Shown: piece by piece, positions 33,838 to 43,168 of the stretch
Position numbering within the stretch: the first letter of the stretch is position 1
How the letters are laid out: every line of letters starts with the position of its first letter
NCBI RefSeq assembly: GCF_000204195.1
Contig: NZ_AFBG01000018.1
Span: 836,624 to 900,623, forward strand
Direction: 5' to 3'
Length of the DNA: 64,000 nt
Source of the DNA: Acidovorax radicis N35
GTDB lineage: Bacteria; Pseudomonadota; Gammaproteobacteria; Burkholderiales; Burkholderiaceae_C
Position numbers and translations under genes: made by a program
Notes under the pieces: model-generated
Databases searched by the model: none
Told to the model about the DNA's origin: nothing
The model's input: the letters and a program-made list of their open reading frames with translations, nothing else

Positions 33838-34419
33838 GTGACCACCACCTCCATCATCATCGTTCCCGGCTGGCGTGACTCGGGCCCCGGCCACTGGCAA
33901 AGCCTGTGGGCTGAGCGCCTGCCGCATGCCCGCCGCGTGGTGCAGGACGACTGGGTCACCCCCACCCGCTCGGCCTGGGTGGGCCAGCTTGAAAAAACCG
34001 TGCTCGCTGCGCCCCACCCGGTGGTGATCGTGGCGCACAGCCTGGGCTGCATTGCCACCAGCCACATCGGCACCGAGGCGGCGGCCCGCGTATGTGGTGC
34101 GCTGCTGGTGGCCCCGGCCGACCCCGAGCGCCGGGCCATCCTGAGCGACTTTGCTCCCGTGCCCTACGCCGCGCTGCCCTACCGCAGCATTGTGGTGGCC
34201 AGCAGCAACGACCCTTTTTGCCCCATCCGGCTGGCGGGTGCCTATGCCCGGGCCTGGGGCAGCGAGTTCGTGCGCATGCAAAACGCCGGGCACATCAACA
34301 TCGACTCGGGCCATGGCGAATGGCCCCTGGGCTGGGCATTGCTGCAATCGCTGGAAGGCGATCACGCCGTGCCGCAGCAGCCTGCCGCCCCAACACACGT
34401 ATCGTCTGCAGCGGCCTGA
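33838..34419 (+). CDS. RBBP9/YdeN-type alpha/beta hydrolase
   Basis: A 193-residue serine hydrolase of the RBBP9/YdeN family. SIIIVPGWRDSGPGHWQSLW is the oxyanion strand region, VVIVAHSLGCIATSHI is the nucleophile elbow (Ser in HSLG), VVASSNDPFCPI carries the Asp, and NAGHINIDSGHGEWP the His. The substrate is unknown. The GTG at 33838 is the best start, though its ribosome binding site is weak; a GTG at 33817 is possible. It follows the peroxiredoxin gene by 65 nt with no terminator seen, so the two are probably co-transcribed. A repeat begins within the last codons. Confidence 0.86.
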   Translation: MTTTSIIIVPGWRDSGPGHWQSLWAERLPHARRVVQDDWVTPTRSAWVGQLEKTVLAAPHPVVIVAHSLGCIATSHIGTEAAARVCGALLVAPADPERRAILSDFAPVPYAALPYRSIVVASSNDPFCPIRLAGAYARAWGSEFVRMQNAGHINIDSGHGEWPLGWALLQSLEGDHAVPQQPAAPTHVSSAAA

Positions 34420-34482
34420 TTGCTATAATTTTAATAGCTATTGGCGCTTGATATTAAAGCGCTAGCGGCTTGTTTTGCTTGA
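34418..34482 (+). repeat. Dispersed palindromic repeat family A, copy 5
   Basis: GATTGCTATAATTTTAATAGC, then GGCGCTTGATATTAAAGCGC, TAGCGGCTTGTTTTGCTTG. Both hairpins are complete. It overlaps the stop codon of the hydrolase gene, showing that the element inserted at or formed the 3' end of that gene. Confidence 0.75.
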
Positions 34483-34576
34483 AGCGCCGCGTACGGGGTG
34501 GCTACCCGGGCAGGCATGCAATCGACCTGCGGCGGTCGATGAAAAATCCATATGCCAATATACGATTAATTAACAA

Positions 34577-34600
34577 GAATATATTCTTTTGAGTTTTAAG
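34577..34600 (+). promoter_or_regulatory. Promoter motif AATATATTC-N6-GTTTTAA before sbp
   Basis: The palindrome GAATATATTC (34577-34586) is followed after 6 nt by GTTTTAA (34593-34599). It matches the motif before the peroxiredoxin gene in sequence, spacing and distance to the start. Probably the sulfur-starvation promoter of the operon. Confidence 0.6.
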
Positions 34601-34650
34601 GACGCCTCCGCACAATGCGTCATCTCCAGTATTTTTTGGGCGACACCACC

Positions 34651-35655
34651 ATGACTTCTTTGAAACTCAAGACCCTTCTTGCCTCCTTGGCCCTGGCCGC
34701 CAGCGGCATGGCTGCCGCACAGAATTCCCTGTTGAACGTGTCGTATGACGTGGCCCGCGAGTTTTACAAGGACTACAACGCCGCCTTTGCCGCGCACTAC
34801 AAGAAGACCACTGGCCAGGACGTGAAGATCGACCAGTCGCATGCCGGCTCCAGCGCCCAGGCGCGTGCCGTGAACGACGGCCTGGCCGCCGACGTGGTGA
34901 CCATGAACACCACCACCGACGTGCAGTTCCTGGCCGACAGCGGCGTGGTGGCCAAGGACTGGGCCAAGAAGTTTCCGCACGACGCATCGCCCACCACCTC
35001 GACCATGCTGTTCCTGGTGCGCAACGGCAACCCCAAAGGTATCAAGGACTGGGAAGACCTCATCAAGCCCGGCGTGCAGGTGATCGTGGTGAACCCCAAG
35101 ACCGGCGGCAATGGCCGTTATGCCTACCTGGCTGCTTGGGGCGCCGTGCGTGAAAAGGGTGGCACCGAGGCGCAGGCCGCCGAGTTTGTGGGCAAGCTCT
35201 ACAAGAACGTGCCTATCCTGGCCAAGGGCGGCCGTGATGCCACGGCCACCTTCCTGCAGCGCAACCAGGGCGATGTGCTGATCACGTTCGAATCCGAGGT
35301 GGTCTCCATCGACCGCGAATTCGGCGCCGGCAAGGTCGATGCGATCTACCCGTCGGTGAGCGTGGTGGCCGAGAATCCCGTGGCCGTGGTGGAGCGCACC
35401 GTGGCCAAGAAAGGCACCGCCCAGCTGGCCAAGGCCTACCTGGACTACCTGTACTCTGACGAAGCGCAGGAGATCGCGGCCAAGCATGCGATTCGTCCCC
35501 GCTCGGAAACCGTGCTCAAGAAGTACGCCGACACGTTCAAGCCGCTCAAGCAGTTCACGGTGGCCAAGTATTTCGGCTCGCTGACCGAAGCGCAGAAGGT
35601 GCACTTCAACGACGGCGGCCAGTTCGACAAGCTCTACACGCCCGGCGCCAAGTAA
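34651..35655 (+). CDS. sbp: Periplasmic sulfate-binding protein
   Basis: Receptor of the sulfate/thiosulfate ABC importer. The 334-residue product has a signal peptide (LKTLLASLALAASGMAAAQ) and the family motifs LLNVSYDVAREFYKDYN, IDQSHAGSSAQARAV, DVVTMNTTTDVQFLADSG, NPKTGGNGRYAYLAAWGA and GDVLITFESEV. The ATG at 34651 gives a normal signal peptide; the ATG at 34615 would add 12 residues and lie only 16 nt from the promoter motif. cysT, cysW and cysA follow in order. Sbp and CysP are hard to tell apart by eye, so thiosulfate cannot be excluded. Confidence 0.93.
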   Translation: MTSLKLKTLLASLALAASGMAAAQNSLLNVSYDVAREFYKDYNAAFAAHYKKTTGQDVKIDQSHAGSSAQARAVNDGLAADVVTMNTTTDVQFLADSGVVAKDWAKKFPHDASPTTSTMLFLVRNGNPKGIKDWEDLIKPGVQVIVVNPKTGGNGRYAYLAAWGAVREKGGTEAQAAEFVGKLYKNVPILAKGGRDATATFLQRNQGDVLITFESEVVSIDREFGAGKVDAIYPSVSVVAENPVAVVERTVAKKGTAQLAKAYLDYLYSDEAQEIAAKHAIRPRSETVLKKYADTFKPLKQFTVAKYFGSLTEAQKVHFNDGGQFDKLYTPGAK

Positions 35656-35686
35656 GCCAGCGCGTTTCGTTTCTACTTCCTCATTT

Positions 35687-36556
35687 ATGACCACCGCGAC
35701 TGCAGTGGCCGCAGCCCCGGCCGGACGGCGCGCGCCCAAACGCGTGCTGCCCGGCTTCGGGCTGACTCTGGGCTACACGCTTTTCTATCTGAGCATCATT
35801 GTGCTGATCCCGTTGTCGGCACTGATCTTCAAGACCTTCACGCTGACCTGGGAGCAGTTCTGGGCGGCCATCAGTGCGCCCCGCGTGATGGCTTCGTACC
35901 GCCTCACATTTGGCGCATCGTTCCTCGCAGCGTTGGTCAACCTGGTGTTTGGCCTGCTGATTGCCTGGGTGCTTGTGCGCTACAAGTTTCCGGGCAAGAA
36001 GATTGTGGACGCGCTGGTAGATCTGCCGTTTGCGCTGCCCACCGCCGTGGCCGGCATCTCGCTGACCGCCTTGTTGGCTGGCAATGGCTGGGTCGGGCAG
36101 ATTCTGGAGCCCATGGGCATTCAGCTCGCGTTCAAGCCCGCCGGTATCGTGATTGCGCTGATCTTCATCGGCCTGCCGTTCGTGGTGCGCACCGTGCAGC
36201 CCGTGCTGGAAGACGCTGAAAAAGAGCTGGAAGAAGCCGCCACCTGCCTGGGCGCCACGCGCCTGCAGACCTTCACCAAGGTCATCCTGCCCTCCATCAC
36301 CCCTGCGCTGCTCACCGGCTTTGCCATGGCGTTCGCGCGGGCGGTGGGGGAGTACGGCTCGGTGATCTTCATCGCTGGCAACATGCCCATGGTGTCGGAG
36401 ATCACGCCGCTCATCATCATCGGCAAGCTCGAGCAGTACGACTACGCCGGCGCCACTGCCGTGGCCGTGGTCATGCTCGTGATCTCGTTCATCCTGCTGT
36501 TGGTCATCAACGCACTACAGGCCTGGCAGCGACGCCACGCGGGGGCTCCAGCATGA
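35687..36556 (+). CDS. cysT: Sulfate ABC importer permease CysT (CysU)
   Basis: One of the two channel subunits of the sulfate importer. The 289-residue inner-membrane protein has six hydrophobic segments, the characteristic [20 protein letters not shown], and the EAA loop [20 protein letters not shown]. It lies 31 nt after sbp and overlaps cysW by 4 bp (ATGA). Confidence 0.95.
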   Translation: MTTATAVAAAPAGRRAPKRVLPGFGLTLGYTLFYLSIIVLIPLSALIFKTFTLTWEQFWAAISAPRVMASYRLTFGASFLAALVNLVFGLLIAWVLVRYKFPGKKIVDALVDLPFALPTAVAGISLTALLAGNGWVGQILEPMGIQLAFKPAGIVIALIFIGLPFVVRTVQPVLEDAEKELEEAATCLGATRLQTFTKVILPSITPALLTGFAMAFARAVGEYGSVIFIAGNMPMVSEITPLIIIGKLEQYDYAGATAVAVVMLVISFILLLVINALQAWQRRHAGAPA

Positions 36557-37461
36557 GCGGCAACAACTCCCGGACTATCCGCCGCGCACAAGCGGGAACT
36601 ACTGAAGCGCCCTGGGTCCGCTACACGTTGATCACCATCGCGCTGATCTTCATGCTGCTGTTCCTGGTGCTGCCGCTGGCCGCGGTGTTTGCCGAGGCGC
36701 TGCGCAAGGGCTTTGGCGCGTACCTCGAAGGCCTGCGTGAACCCGATGCCTGGTCGGCCATCAAGCTCACGCTAATCACTGCACTCATCGCCGTGCCGCT
36801 GAACCTCGTGTTTGGCGTGGCGGCCGCGTGGTGCATTGCCAAGTACGAGTTCAAGGGCAAGGCGTTCCTGACGACGCTGGTAGACCTGCCGTTCTCGGTA
36901 TCGCCCGTGGTGGCGGGCCTGATCTACGTGCTGATGTTCGGCGCGCAGGGCTGGTTTGGCCCCTGGCTGCAGGCGCACGACATCAAGATCATTTTTGCCG
37001 TGCCGGGCATCGTGCTGGCCACCGTGTTTGTGACCTTCCCGTTCATCGCGCGTGAGCTGATCCCGCTGATGCAGGCGCAGGGCAACGACGAGGAGCAGGC
37101 CGCCATCGTGCTGGGGGCCACCGGCTGGCAGACCTTCTGGTACGTGACCCTGCCCAACATCAAGTGGGGCCTGCTGTACGGCGTGATCCTGTGCAATGCG
37201 CGGGCCATGGGCGAGTTTGGCGCGGTGTCCGTCGTGTCGGGCCACATCCGTGGGCAGACCAACACCATCCCGCTGCACGTCGAGATTCTCTACAACGAAT
37301 ACCAGTCGGTGGCTGCGTTTGCGGCGGCTTCGCTGCTGGCGCTGCTGGCGCTCGTCACCCTGGTGATCAAGACCATTGCCGAACACCGCAACGAGCAGGC
37401 GCTGAAGGCGGCTGCCGAATTGCCCCCCGAGCGGCCCGCGCCTTTGCCAACCGCCCGCTGA
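36553..37461 (+). CDS. cysW: Sulfate ABC importer permease CysW
   Basis: The second channel subunit. The 302-residue protein has six hydrophobic segments, [20 protein letters not shown], and the coupling loop [20 protein letters not shown]. Its start overlaps the cysT stop, so translation is coupled. The C-terminus carries a Glu/Ala/Pro-rich tail of about 25 residues ([13 protein letters not shown] at the end). cysA begins 12 nt later. Confidence 0.95.
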   Translation: MSGNNSRTIRRAQAGTTEAPWVRYTLITIALIFMLLFLVLPLAAVFAEALRKGFGAYLEGLREPDAWSAIKLTLITALIAVPLNLVFGVAAAWCIAKYEFKGKAFLTTLVDLPFSVSPVVAGLIYVLMFGAQGWFGPWLQAHDIKIIFAVPGIVLATVFVTFPFIARELIPLMQAQGNDEEQAAIVLGATGWQTFWYVTLPNIKWGLLYGVILCNARAMGEFGAVSVVSGHIRGQTNTIPLHVEILYNEYQSVAAFAAASLLALLALVTLVIKTIAEHRNEQALKAAAELPPERPAPLPTAR

Positions 37462-37473
37462 AGGAAGAAGACC

Positions 37474-38598
37474 ATGAGCATTGAAATCCGTAACGTCAGC
37501 AAGCAATTCGGCGACTTCCAGGCGCTGCGCGATGTGAGCCTCGATATCGCGTCGGGCGAACTCATCGCGCTGCTGGGCCCCTCGGGCTGCGGCAAGACCA
37601 CGCTGCTGCGCATCATCGCGGGCCTGGAGACGGCCGATGTAGGCACCATCCATTTCAGCGGCGAAGACACCACCGATGTGCACGTGCGCGAGCGCAACGT
37701 GGGCTTCGTGTTCCAGCACTATGCGCTGTTTCGCCACATGACGGTGTTCGAGAACGTGGCCTTCGGCCTGCGCGTCAAGCCCCGCAGCGAGCGCCCGAGC
37801 GACGCGCAGATCAAGCAGAAGGTGACCGACCTGCTCAAGCTCGTGCAGCTCGACTGGCTGGCCGACCGCTACCCCTCGCAACTGTCCGGCGGCCAGCGCC
37901 AGCGCATTGCGCTGGCGCGCGCACTGGCGGTGGAGCCCAAGGTGCTGCTGCTGGATGAGCCGTTTGGCGCTCTCGATGCCAAGGTGCGCAAGGAACTGCG
38001 CCGCTGGCTGCGCCGCCTGCACGACGAACTGCACGTCACCTCAATTTTCGTGACCCATGACCAGGAAGAAGCGCTGGAAGTGGCCGACCGCGTGGTGGTC
38101 ATCAACCAGGGCCGCATCGAGCAAAGTGGCTCGCCCCAGCAGGTGTGGGACCAGCCCGCCAGCCCGTTCGTCTACGGCTTTTTGGGCGACGTGAACCTGT
38201 TCCATGGCCGCGCGCATGAGGGGCTGGTGCACCTCGACGGCATGCAGATCGACTCGCCCGAACACAGTCAGGCGCAGAACGCCAAGGCCTTTGCCTATGT
38301 GCGCCCACACGACCTGGATGTGGAGCGCTATTCGCCCGGCGCCGGACTCGACGCCCAAGGTCGCCCGCGCGGCATCGTGGCCCAACTGAGCCGCGCCATT
38401 GTGGTGGGCCCGATTGCGCGGCTGGAACTTATTCCCTCCGACGATCACAAACCAGCGGACAATGCGTCCCCAGACCACTTGATCGAAGCGCAGATCCCTG
38501 CGCAGCAGTTCAAGGAAATGGGTTTCAAGGAGGGTGAAACGCTGGTGGTGACACCGCGCCGCGCCCGCGTCTTCTTGGATCACGCCGCTGGAATCTGA
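37474..38598 (+). CDS. cysA: Sulfate ABC importer ATPase CysA
   Basis: The ATP-hydrolysing subunit. The 374-residue protein has Walker [12 protein letters not shown], signature [17 protein letters not shown], Walker [12 protein letters not shown] and the H-loop [12 protein letters not shown]. The C-terminal 120 residues form the TOBE-like regulatory domain of the MalK/CysA group. AAGGAAGAAG precedes the ATG. It is the last gene of the sbp-cysT-cysW-cysA operon and is followed by a family B repeat instead of an obvious terminator. Confidence 0.95.
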   Translation: MSIEIRNVSKQFGDFQALRDVSLDIASGELIALLGPSGCGKTTLLRIIAGLETADVGTIHFSGEDTTDVHVRERNVGFVFQHYALFRHMTVFENVAFGLRVKPRSERPSDAQIKQKVTDLLKLVQLDWLADRYPSQLSGGQRQRIALARALAVEPKVLLLDEPFGALDAKVRKELRRWLRRLHDELHVTSIFVTHDQEEALEVADRVVVINQGRIEQSGSPQQVWDQPASPFVYGFLGDVNLFHGRAHEGLVHLDGMQIDSPEHSQAQNAKAFAYVRPHDLDVERYSPGAGLDAQGRPRGIVAQLSRAIVVGPIARLELIPSDDHKPADNASPDHLIEAQIPAQQFKEMGFKEGETLVVTPRRARVFLDHAAGI

Positions 38599-38599
38599 C

Positions 38600-38715
38600 T
38601 CCCCCTGAGCCGCTGCGCGTCTTCCCCCTGAGGGGGCGCACCCGGTGGACTGGCGGAGCCAGATCCACGGGTGCACTGGCATGGGCCGCGCCCGTTTCGG
38701 AGGCGGCACCGTTTG
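38600..38715 (-). repeat. Dispersed repeat family B, copy 3
   Basis: CCCCCTGAGCCGCTGCGCG, TCTTCCCCCTGAGGGGGCGC, ACCCGGTGGACTGGCGGAGC, then ATCCACGGGTGCACTGGCAT and GGGCCGCGCCCGTTTCGG. Its reverse complement matches the arsC-acr3 gap closely. CCCCCTGAGGGGG is a perfect palindrome. It fills the space between cysA and dsbB. Confidence 0.65.
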
Positions 38716-38741
38716 CAATGGCTATTGGATGAGGGATAAGA

Positions 38742-39488
38742 ATGATGGTGTTGAACTGGATCGATCAGGCCCCGCGCCGCGTGCTGGCACTGATCAGCGT
38801 GGCTTGTGTGGCGATGCTGGCTTTTGGCATGTACCTGCAGCATGTGGTGGGCCTGGAGCCTTGTCCCATGTGCATCGTGCAGCGCTATGCTCTCATTAGT
38901 ATAGCAATCTTTACAGGTCTGGCAAGCGTCAGGGGGCAAAAAGGCTGGTGGATGACCTGGGCGGTGTTGGCGGTGATCGCGGCCGGGTTTGGCGCCTTTG
39001 TAGCGGCCCGCCAGAGCTGGCTGCAGTGGTATCCCCCCGAAATCGCCACCTGCGGCCGTGACTTCTACGGAATGATCGAAAACTACCCCATCAGCCGCGC
39101 CATTCCGATGATCTTCCGGGGCTCGGGCGATTGCACAGCGATTGACTGGACGTTCCTCGGTGGCTCGATTGCCAACTGGTCCTTTATCTGTTTTGTGGGT
39201 TTTGGCCTGGTGCTGCTGGTGCTGCTGGTGCGTGCCTTGAAGAATGGTGGGAGCCGGGGGGGGCTCGGGTTACTCAATGGCGTGATGCCCCTGGCTCGCC
39301 ATGGACTAAAAAAGGCGCTCGTTGGAGCGCCTTTTTCATTTGCTGAACCAAGGTGTCGGGCGGTGCGGCCTGACGTCCCGGTGCCTCATTTCAATGGCTT
39401 TTCTTCCGTGGGCACGGGTGCAGCCTCGTCGGGCACCTTGGGGATGTCAGAGGCATGGTGCTCCATGGGAGTCTTCTTCCCCGGCTGA
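38742..39488 (+). CDS. dsbB: Disulfide bond formation protein B, reading frame extended at the 3' end
   Basis: The quinone-linked inner-membrane oxidase that reoxidises DsbA. The first 165-170 residues form a normal DsbB: four membrane segments, CPMC in GLEPCPMCIVQRYAL, and the second periplasmic cysteines in EIATCGRDFYG and GSGDCTAIDW. The family usually ends there, but this frame runs to 248 residues, through a terminator hairpin (39311-39336) and antisense across the next gene. A run of eight G at 39256-39263 lies exactly where the natural end should be; removing one G would give a stop at 39283-39285. So either the tail is an artefact of a one-base insertion or the tract is variable. Confidence 0.85.
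   Translation: MMVLNWIDQAPRRVLALISVACVAMLAFGMYLQHVVGLEPCPMCIVQRYALISIAIFTGLASVRGQKGWWMTWAVLAVIAAGFGAFVAARQSWLQWYPPEIATCGRDFYGMIENYPISRAIPMIFRGSGDCTAIDWTFLGGSIANWSFICFVGFGLVLLVLLVRALKNGGSRGGLGLLNGVMPLARHGLKKALVGAPFSFAEPRCRAVRPDVPVPHFNGFSSVGTGAASSGTLGMSEAWCSMGVFFPG
39256..39263 (+). repeat. G8 homopolymer at the 3' end of dsbB
   Basis: Eight consecutive G residues in the last sense codons of dsbB. Loss of one restores a stop codon 20 nt downstream and before the terminator. Consistent with a sequencing indel, a mutation or a slippery phase-variable tract. Confidence 0.8.
39311..39336. terminator. Bidirectional Rho-independent terminator
   Basis: A-run, GGCGCTC-GTTG-GAGCGCC, then five T. The perfect 7-bp stem has A and T flanks on either side, so it can serve dsbB rightward and the small gene 39386-39583 leftward. 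Confidence 0.9.
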
Positions 39489-39583
39489 GGTGTCTTGTCA
39501 GCGCCCGGGGCGATCTCCTCGTTGTTGTGCTGCTTCGCTTGCTGAACCTTCTTGTCGTGCGCAATGTTGCGGGGATCGGTCAT
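39386..39583 (-). CDS. Small hydrophilic protein of unknown function
   Basis: A 65-residue, Lys/Glu/Pro-rich protein (MTDPRNIAHDKKVQQAKQHN at the start) with no hydrophobic segment, probably disordered. The coding pattern, the GAAAG a few bases upstream of the ATG and the terminator 50 bp after the stop support a real gene. I do not recognise a family. Confidence 0.6.
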   Translation of the reverse strand: MTDPRNIAHDKKVQQAKQHNNEEIAPGADKTPQPGKKTPMEHHASDIPKVPDEAAPVPTEEKPLK

Positions 39584-39697
39584 CTCGTACTTTCAGTGGT
39601 GGATACCCATCCTTGTCCGAGAACACAGTGGCACGGGTAGGACAACGGGACGTTGCAGTGCAAGGGGCGCGTTTGCACATCGGGTGTCCCTGTCTGG

Positions 39698-40363
39698 TTA
39701 TCTACCATCCTCCAGGAATGGGAAAGGCACCCCCTTCGTTCCATCTACCCATCCCGGCAGCTTGTGCATCACGCTCTCGAACAGGCCGTTCACCTGCCAC
39801 TGCGCCAGCCAGGTCTGAAGGTGTGGCCAGGGTTGGGCATCCCACCATGCGGCGTCAATGCCCGCAAACTGCCGAACGAAGGGGGCAATGGCCATGTCCG
39901 CCAGGGCGGCGTGGTCGCCAAACAGGAAGGGGCGTTGGGCAAGCCGTGTCTCCAGGCCGTGCAGCCATTCCACGGCCTGTGTGCGGGCCAGGGCGGTGTC
40001 GGCCTCGGGGTAGCGGCTGGGGTATTTGCAGCGGTCCAGTGCTTGCTTGAAGGGGCCGTCGCATTCAGCCACCAATGCCAGCATGTCTTCCACGTCGCCG
40101 TGGCTCGGGGCCAGCCAGCCGGCAGGGTCGTTTCGGGCCAATGCCCATTGCATGATGTCCAGGCTCTGCTCCAGCACCTTGCCGTCGGGCAGCACCAGCA
40201 CAGGCACCGTCGCCTTGGGCGACGCCTGCAGCAAACCTTGTGGCTTGTTCCTCAGCACCACCTCGCGCAACTCGCACACGTGGCCACTCACGGCCAGCGC
40301 CAGCCGGGCGCGCATGGCATACGGGCAGCGGCGAAAGGAATAAAGGACGGGCAGGGCGCTCAC
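39698..40363 (-). CDS. Glutathione S-transferase family protein
   Basis: A 221-residue GST-fold protein. The thioredoxin-like N-domain has [20 protein letters not shown] (a CPYA active-site motif as in omega/beta-type GSTs), [20 protein letters not shown] with the cis-Pro, and EQSLDIMQW for glutathione binding. The all-helical C-domain includes [18 protein letters not shown]. It starts with GTG, overlapping the TrhO stop by 4 bp (GTGA), so the two are coupled. The substrate is unknown. Confidence 0.88.
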   Translation of the reverse strand: MSALPVLYSFRRCPYAMRARLALAVSGHVCELREVVLRNKPQGLLQASPKATVPVLVLPDGKVLEQSLDIMQWALARNDPAGWLAPSHGDVEDMLALVAECDGPFKQALDRCKYPSRYPEADTALARTQAVEWLHGLETRLAQRPFLFGDHAALADMAIAPFVRQFAGIDAAWWDAQPWPHLQTWLAQWQVNGLFESVMHKLPGWVDGTKGVPFPFLEDGR

Positions 40364-41418
40364 GCGGATTCGTCCTCGTGATCACTCTCGTCGTCTCTGG
40401 AGCTGGATCGCGCCGGGTTGCCCGGTTGCCGCGCGCCGATGTGCGCCTGTCCGCGTTGGTTTGCCAGGTCCATCTGGCGCTGCCGCTCTGCCAGCGCGCG
40501 TTCCTGCTCGGGTGTGCGCGTGCCGTGGCAATAGGGGCAGCTCACGCCGCGCACGTAATGTGGCGAGTGCAATTCGGCCTCGCCCAGTGGCATTCGACAC
40601 GACCGGCAAAGCTGGTGGTGGCCGGGTGCCAGGCCGTGGCCTACCGACACACGTTCGTCAAACACAAAACAGTCGCCATGCCAGCGGCTGGCCTCTTCGG
40701 GCACAGTTTCGAGGTACTTGAGAATGCCGCCTTCGAGGTGAAAGACCTCCTCGAACCCCTGCGATTTGAGCAGGGCGGTGGACTTCTCGCAGCGGATGCC
40801 GCCCGTGCAGAACATGGCCACGCGGGGTTTCCCAGCCAGCACGCCGCCAGGCTGCGATTGCGCGGCCACCCACGCCGGAAACTCCGCAAAACTCTTCGTG
40901 TGCGGGTTGATGGCGCGCTCAAAACTGCCGATGCCCACCTCGTAGTCGTTGCGCGTGTCCACTACCACCACACCGGGGTCGTCGATGAGCGCGTTCCAGT
41001 CCTCGGGCTTCACATAGGTGCCCGCGTTGCGGGCGGGATTCAGGCCGGGTACCCCCAGGGTCACGATCTCGCGCTTGAGCCGCACGCGCATGCGGTAGAA
41101 CGGCTGGCGCTCGGTAGGCGCCTCTTTGTGCTGCAGGTTGGCAAAGCGCGGGTCGTTGCGCAGCCAGGCCAGTACGGCCAGCACATCCGCTGGCTCGCCC
41201 GCGATGGTGCCGTTGATGCCCTCGGGCGCCAGCAACAGCATGCCGCGCACGCCGCGCTCGTCGCACAGGGCCTGCAGCGGCGCACGCAATGCGGCGCAGT
41301 CGGGCAGATCGGCAAACTGGTAGAGGGCGACGGTGAGAAAGCGGGGTGTGACCGAGTGCACGAATGGAGTGCCTGAAGCAGCGACTTGTGGAGGGAAGGG
41401 GGTGATGATAGCGGTCAC
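40360..41418 (-). CDS. trhO: tRNA uridine(34) hydroxylase TrhO (YceA, rhodanese domain)
   Basis: Oxygen-dependent hydroxylase that makes 5-hydroxyuridine at tRNA position 34, the first step to cmo5U/mo5U. The 352-residue product shows [34 protein letters not shown], the rhodanese domain [20 protein letters not shown] and the catalytic [18 protein letters not shown]-terminal CxxC pair ([18 protein letters not shown]) may bind zinc. The start used is the GTG at 41418; the first 25 residues are not conserved-looking, so a later start near [13 protein letters not shown] is possible. The gst gene overlaps by 4 bp. Confidence 0.91.
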   Translation of the reverse strand: MTAIITPFPPQVAASGTPFVHSVTPRFLTVALYQFADLPDCAALRAPLQALCDERGVRGMLLLAPEGINGTIAGEPADVLAVLAWLRNDPRFANLQHKEAPTERQPFYRMRVRLKREIVTLGVPGLNPARNAGTYVKPEDWNALIDDPGVVVVDTRNDYEVGIGSFERAINPHTKSFAEFPAWVAAQSQPGGVLAGKPRVAMFCTGGIRCEKSTALLKSQGFEEVFHLEGGILKYLETVPEEASRWHGDCFVFDERVSVGHGLAPGHHQLCRSCRMPLGEAELHSPHYVRGVSCPYCHGTRTPEQERALAERQRQMDLANQRGQAHIGARQPGNPARSSSRDDESDHEDESA

Positions 41419-41464
41419 CTTTCGTTACGATGTGGTGTCGCCAACGCTGCACCAAGGTGGTTGT

Positions 41465-43096
41465 ATGAGCAAGGAATCCACGATCGACCTGTTTCGCCGG
41501 CTGGAACAGCTCAACGGCATCGGCGCGGCGCTTTCGCGCGAGCGGGATATCGACCGGCTGCTGGAGAACATCCTGGAGGCGGCCAAGGCCATCACCGGCG
41601 CCGACGGCGGCACGCTCTACAGCGTGACGGAAGACCAGTCGGCCCTCAAGTTCGAGATCCTGCGCACGGACTCCCTGGGCATCCGCCTCGGGGGCACCAC
41701 GGGCAAACCCATCGACCTTCCGCTGCTGCCCCTGCGTACAGCCGATGGTGCGCCCAACGACTCTCTGGTGGCCGCGCATGCCGCCATTCACGACCGCACC
41801 GTGAACATCGCAGATGCCTACAGCGCGGCAGGGTTTGACTTCTCGGGGACCCGTGCGTTTGACCTGCGCACCGGCTACCACTCGCAATCCTTCCTCACGG
41901 TGCCGATGAAGAACCATGACCGGGAGCTGATCGGCGTGTTGCAACTCATCAACCCGCGCGATCCGCAGACGGGGGAGGTCATCACCTTTTCACAGGCCGA
42001 CCAGAGCCTGGCCGAATCGCTGGCCTCGCAGGCCGCCATTGCGCTGACCAACCGGCTGCTCATCACCCAGCTCGAACGGTTGTTCGAGTCGTTTGTGAAC
42101 CTCATCAACCTGGCCATTGACGAAAAATCGCCGTACACCGGCGGCCATTGCCAGCGTGTGCCAGCTCTCACCATGATGCTGGCCGAGGCCGTGGATCGCA
42201 CGGCGCAAGGCCCGCTGGCAGCCTTCAAGATGACCGAACGGGACCGCTACGAACTCAAGATGGCGGGCCTGCTGCACGACTGCGGCAAGATCACCACGCC
42301 CGTGCACGTGGTGGACAAGGCGACCAAGCTGCAGACGATTTACGACCGCATCGGCCTGGTGGACACGCGCTTTGAAGTGCTCAAGCGCGACGCCGAGCTG
42401 GCCGCGCTGCGCCGCCAGCTGGCGCTGCGCCCCGTGGTGGACGCGCGGGCCGAAGGCCAGGAACTGCAGGGCCTGCAGCAGGAGATCCACACGCTGGAAG
42501 AGGAGCGCAAATTTCTGCGCCACTGCAACACCGGCAGCGAAGCCATGCGGCCCGAAGACCAGCAGCGCGTGCGCGACATTGCCGCCATCCGCCACTGGCG
42601 CAACCCGCAGGGCGTGCAGACCAGCTTTTTGACGGCCGAAGAGGTCGAGAACCTCACCATCCGTGCGGGTACCTTGAACCAGGCGGAGCGCGACACCATC
42701 AATTACCACATCGTCGCCACCATCAAGATGCTGGAGACGCTGCCCTGGCCCCGGCACCTGAAGAATGTGCCCGAGTACGCGGGCGGCCACCACGAACGCA
42801 TGGATGGCAAGGGCTACCCGCGTGGCCTCACGCGCGAGCAGATGTCGCTGCAGGCCCGCATGATGGGCATTGCCGACATCTTCGAGGCGCTGACAGCGGC
42901 AGACCGGCCCTATAAAAGTGGCATGACCCTGTCAGAGGCGCTGGCCATCATGCGCAGGATGCGGGACAACGGGCACATCGACCCAGACCTGTTCGAGGTG
43001 TTCGTGCGCGAGGGGGTGTATCTGCGGTATGGGCAGGAGTTTCTGGATGCGGGGCAGGTGGACGGGGTGGATATTGCAGCGCTGGGGTTTGTTTAG
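41465..43096 (+). CDS. GAF/HD-GYP cyclic di-GMP phosphodiesterase
   Basis: A 543-residue soluble protein. A GAF sensor occupies about residues 15-200 (ILEAAKAITGADGGTLYSVT, then GYHSQSFLTVPMKNHDRELI). The HD-GYP domain begins about 215 (IDEKSPYTGGHCQRV) with the HD pair at 271-272 (LLHDCGKI) and HHERMDGKGYPRGL at 442-455. About 100 extra residues, partly coiled-coil (LKRDAELAALRRQLALRPVV), separate HD from GYP. The metal and GYP residues appear complete, so hydrolysis of c-di-GMP is likely. The ATG at 41465 starts MSKESTIDLF. Confidence 0.9.
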   Translation: MSKESTIDLFRRLEQLNGIGAALSRERDIDRLLENILEAAKAITGADGGTLYSVTEDQSALKFEILRTDSLGIRLGGTTGKPIDLPLLPLRTADGAPNDSLVAAHAAIHDRTVNIADAYSAAGFDFSGTRAFDLRTGYHSQSFLTVPMKNHDRELIGVLQLINPRDPQTGEVITFSQADQSLAESLASQAAIALTNRLLITQLERLFESFVNLINLAIDEKSPYTGGHCQRVPALTMMLAEAVDRTAQGPLAAFKMTERDRYELKMAGLLHDCGKITTPVHVVDKATKLQTIYDRIGLVDTRFEVLKRDAELAALRRQLALRPVVDARAEGQELQGLQQEIHTLEEERKFLRHCNTGSEAMRPEDQQRVRDIAAIRHWRNPQGVQTSFLTAEEVENLTIRAGTLNQAERDTINYHIVATIKMLETLPWPRHLKNVPEYAGGHHERMDGKGYPRGLTREQMSLQARMMGIADIFEALTAADRPYKSGMTLSEALAIMRRMRDNGHIDPDLFEVFVREGVYLRYGQEFLDAGQVDGVDIAALGFV

Positions 43097-43102
43097 CAGG
43101 GC

Positions 43103-43165
43103 TGGTAGCTATTTTTTAATAGCTAACAGCGCATGCTGAATGGGCGCTAGCGGCCCATATGGATC
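43103..43165 (+). repeat. Dispersed palindromic repeat family A, copy 6
   Basis: GTAGCTATTTTTTAATAGCT, AACAGCGCATGCTGAATG, GGCGCTAGCGGCCCATATGG. The second hairpin has diverged. It lies between the convergent HD-GYP and Crp/Fnr genes. Confidence 0.6.
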
Positions 43166-43168
43166 AAA

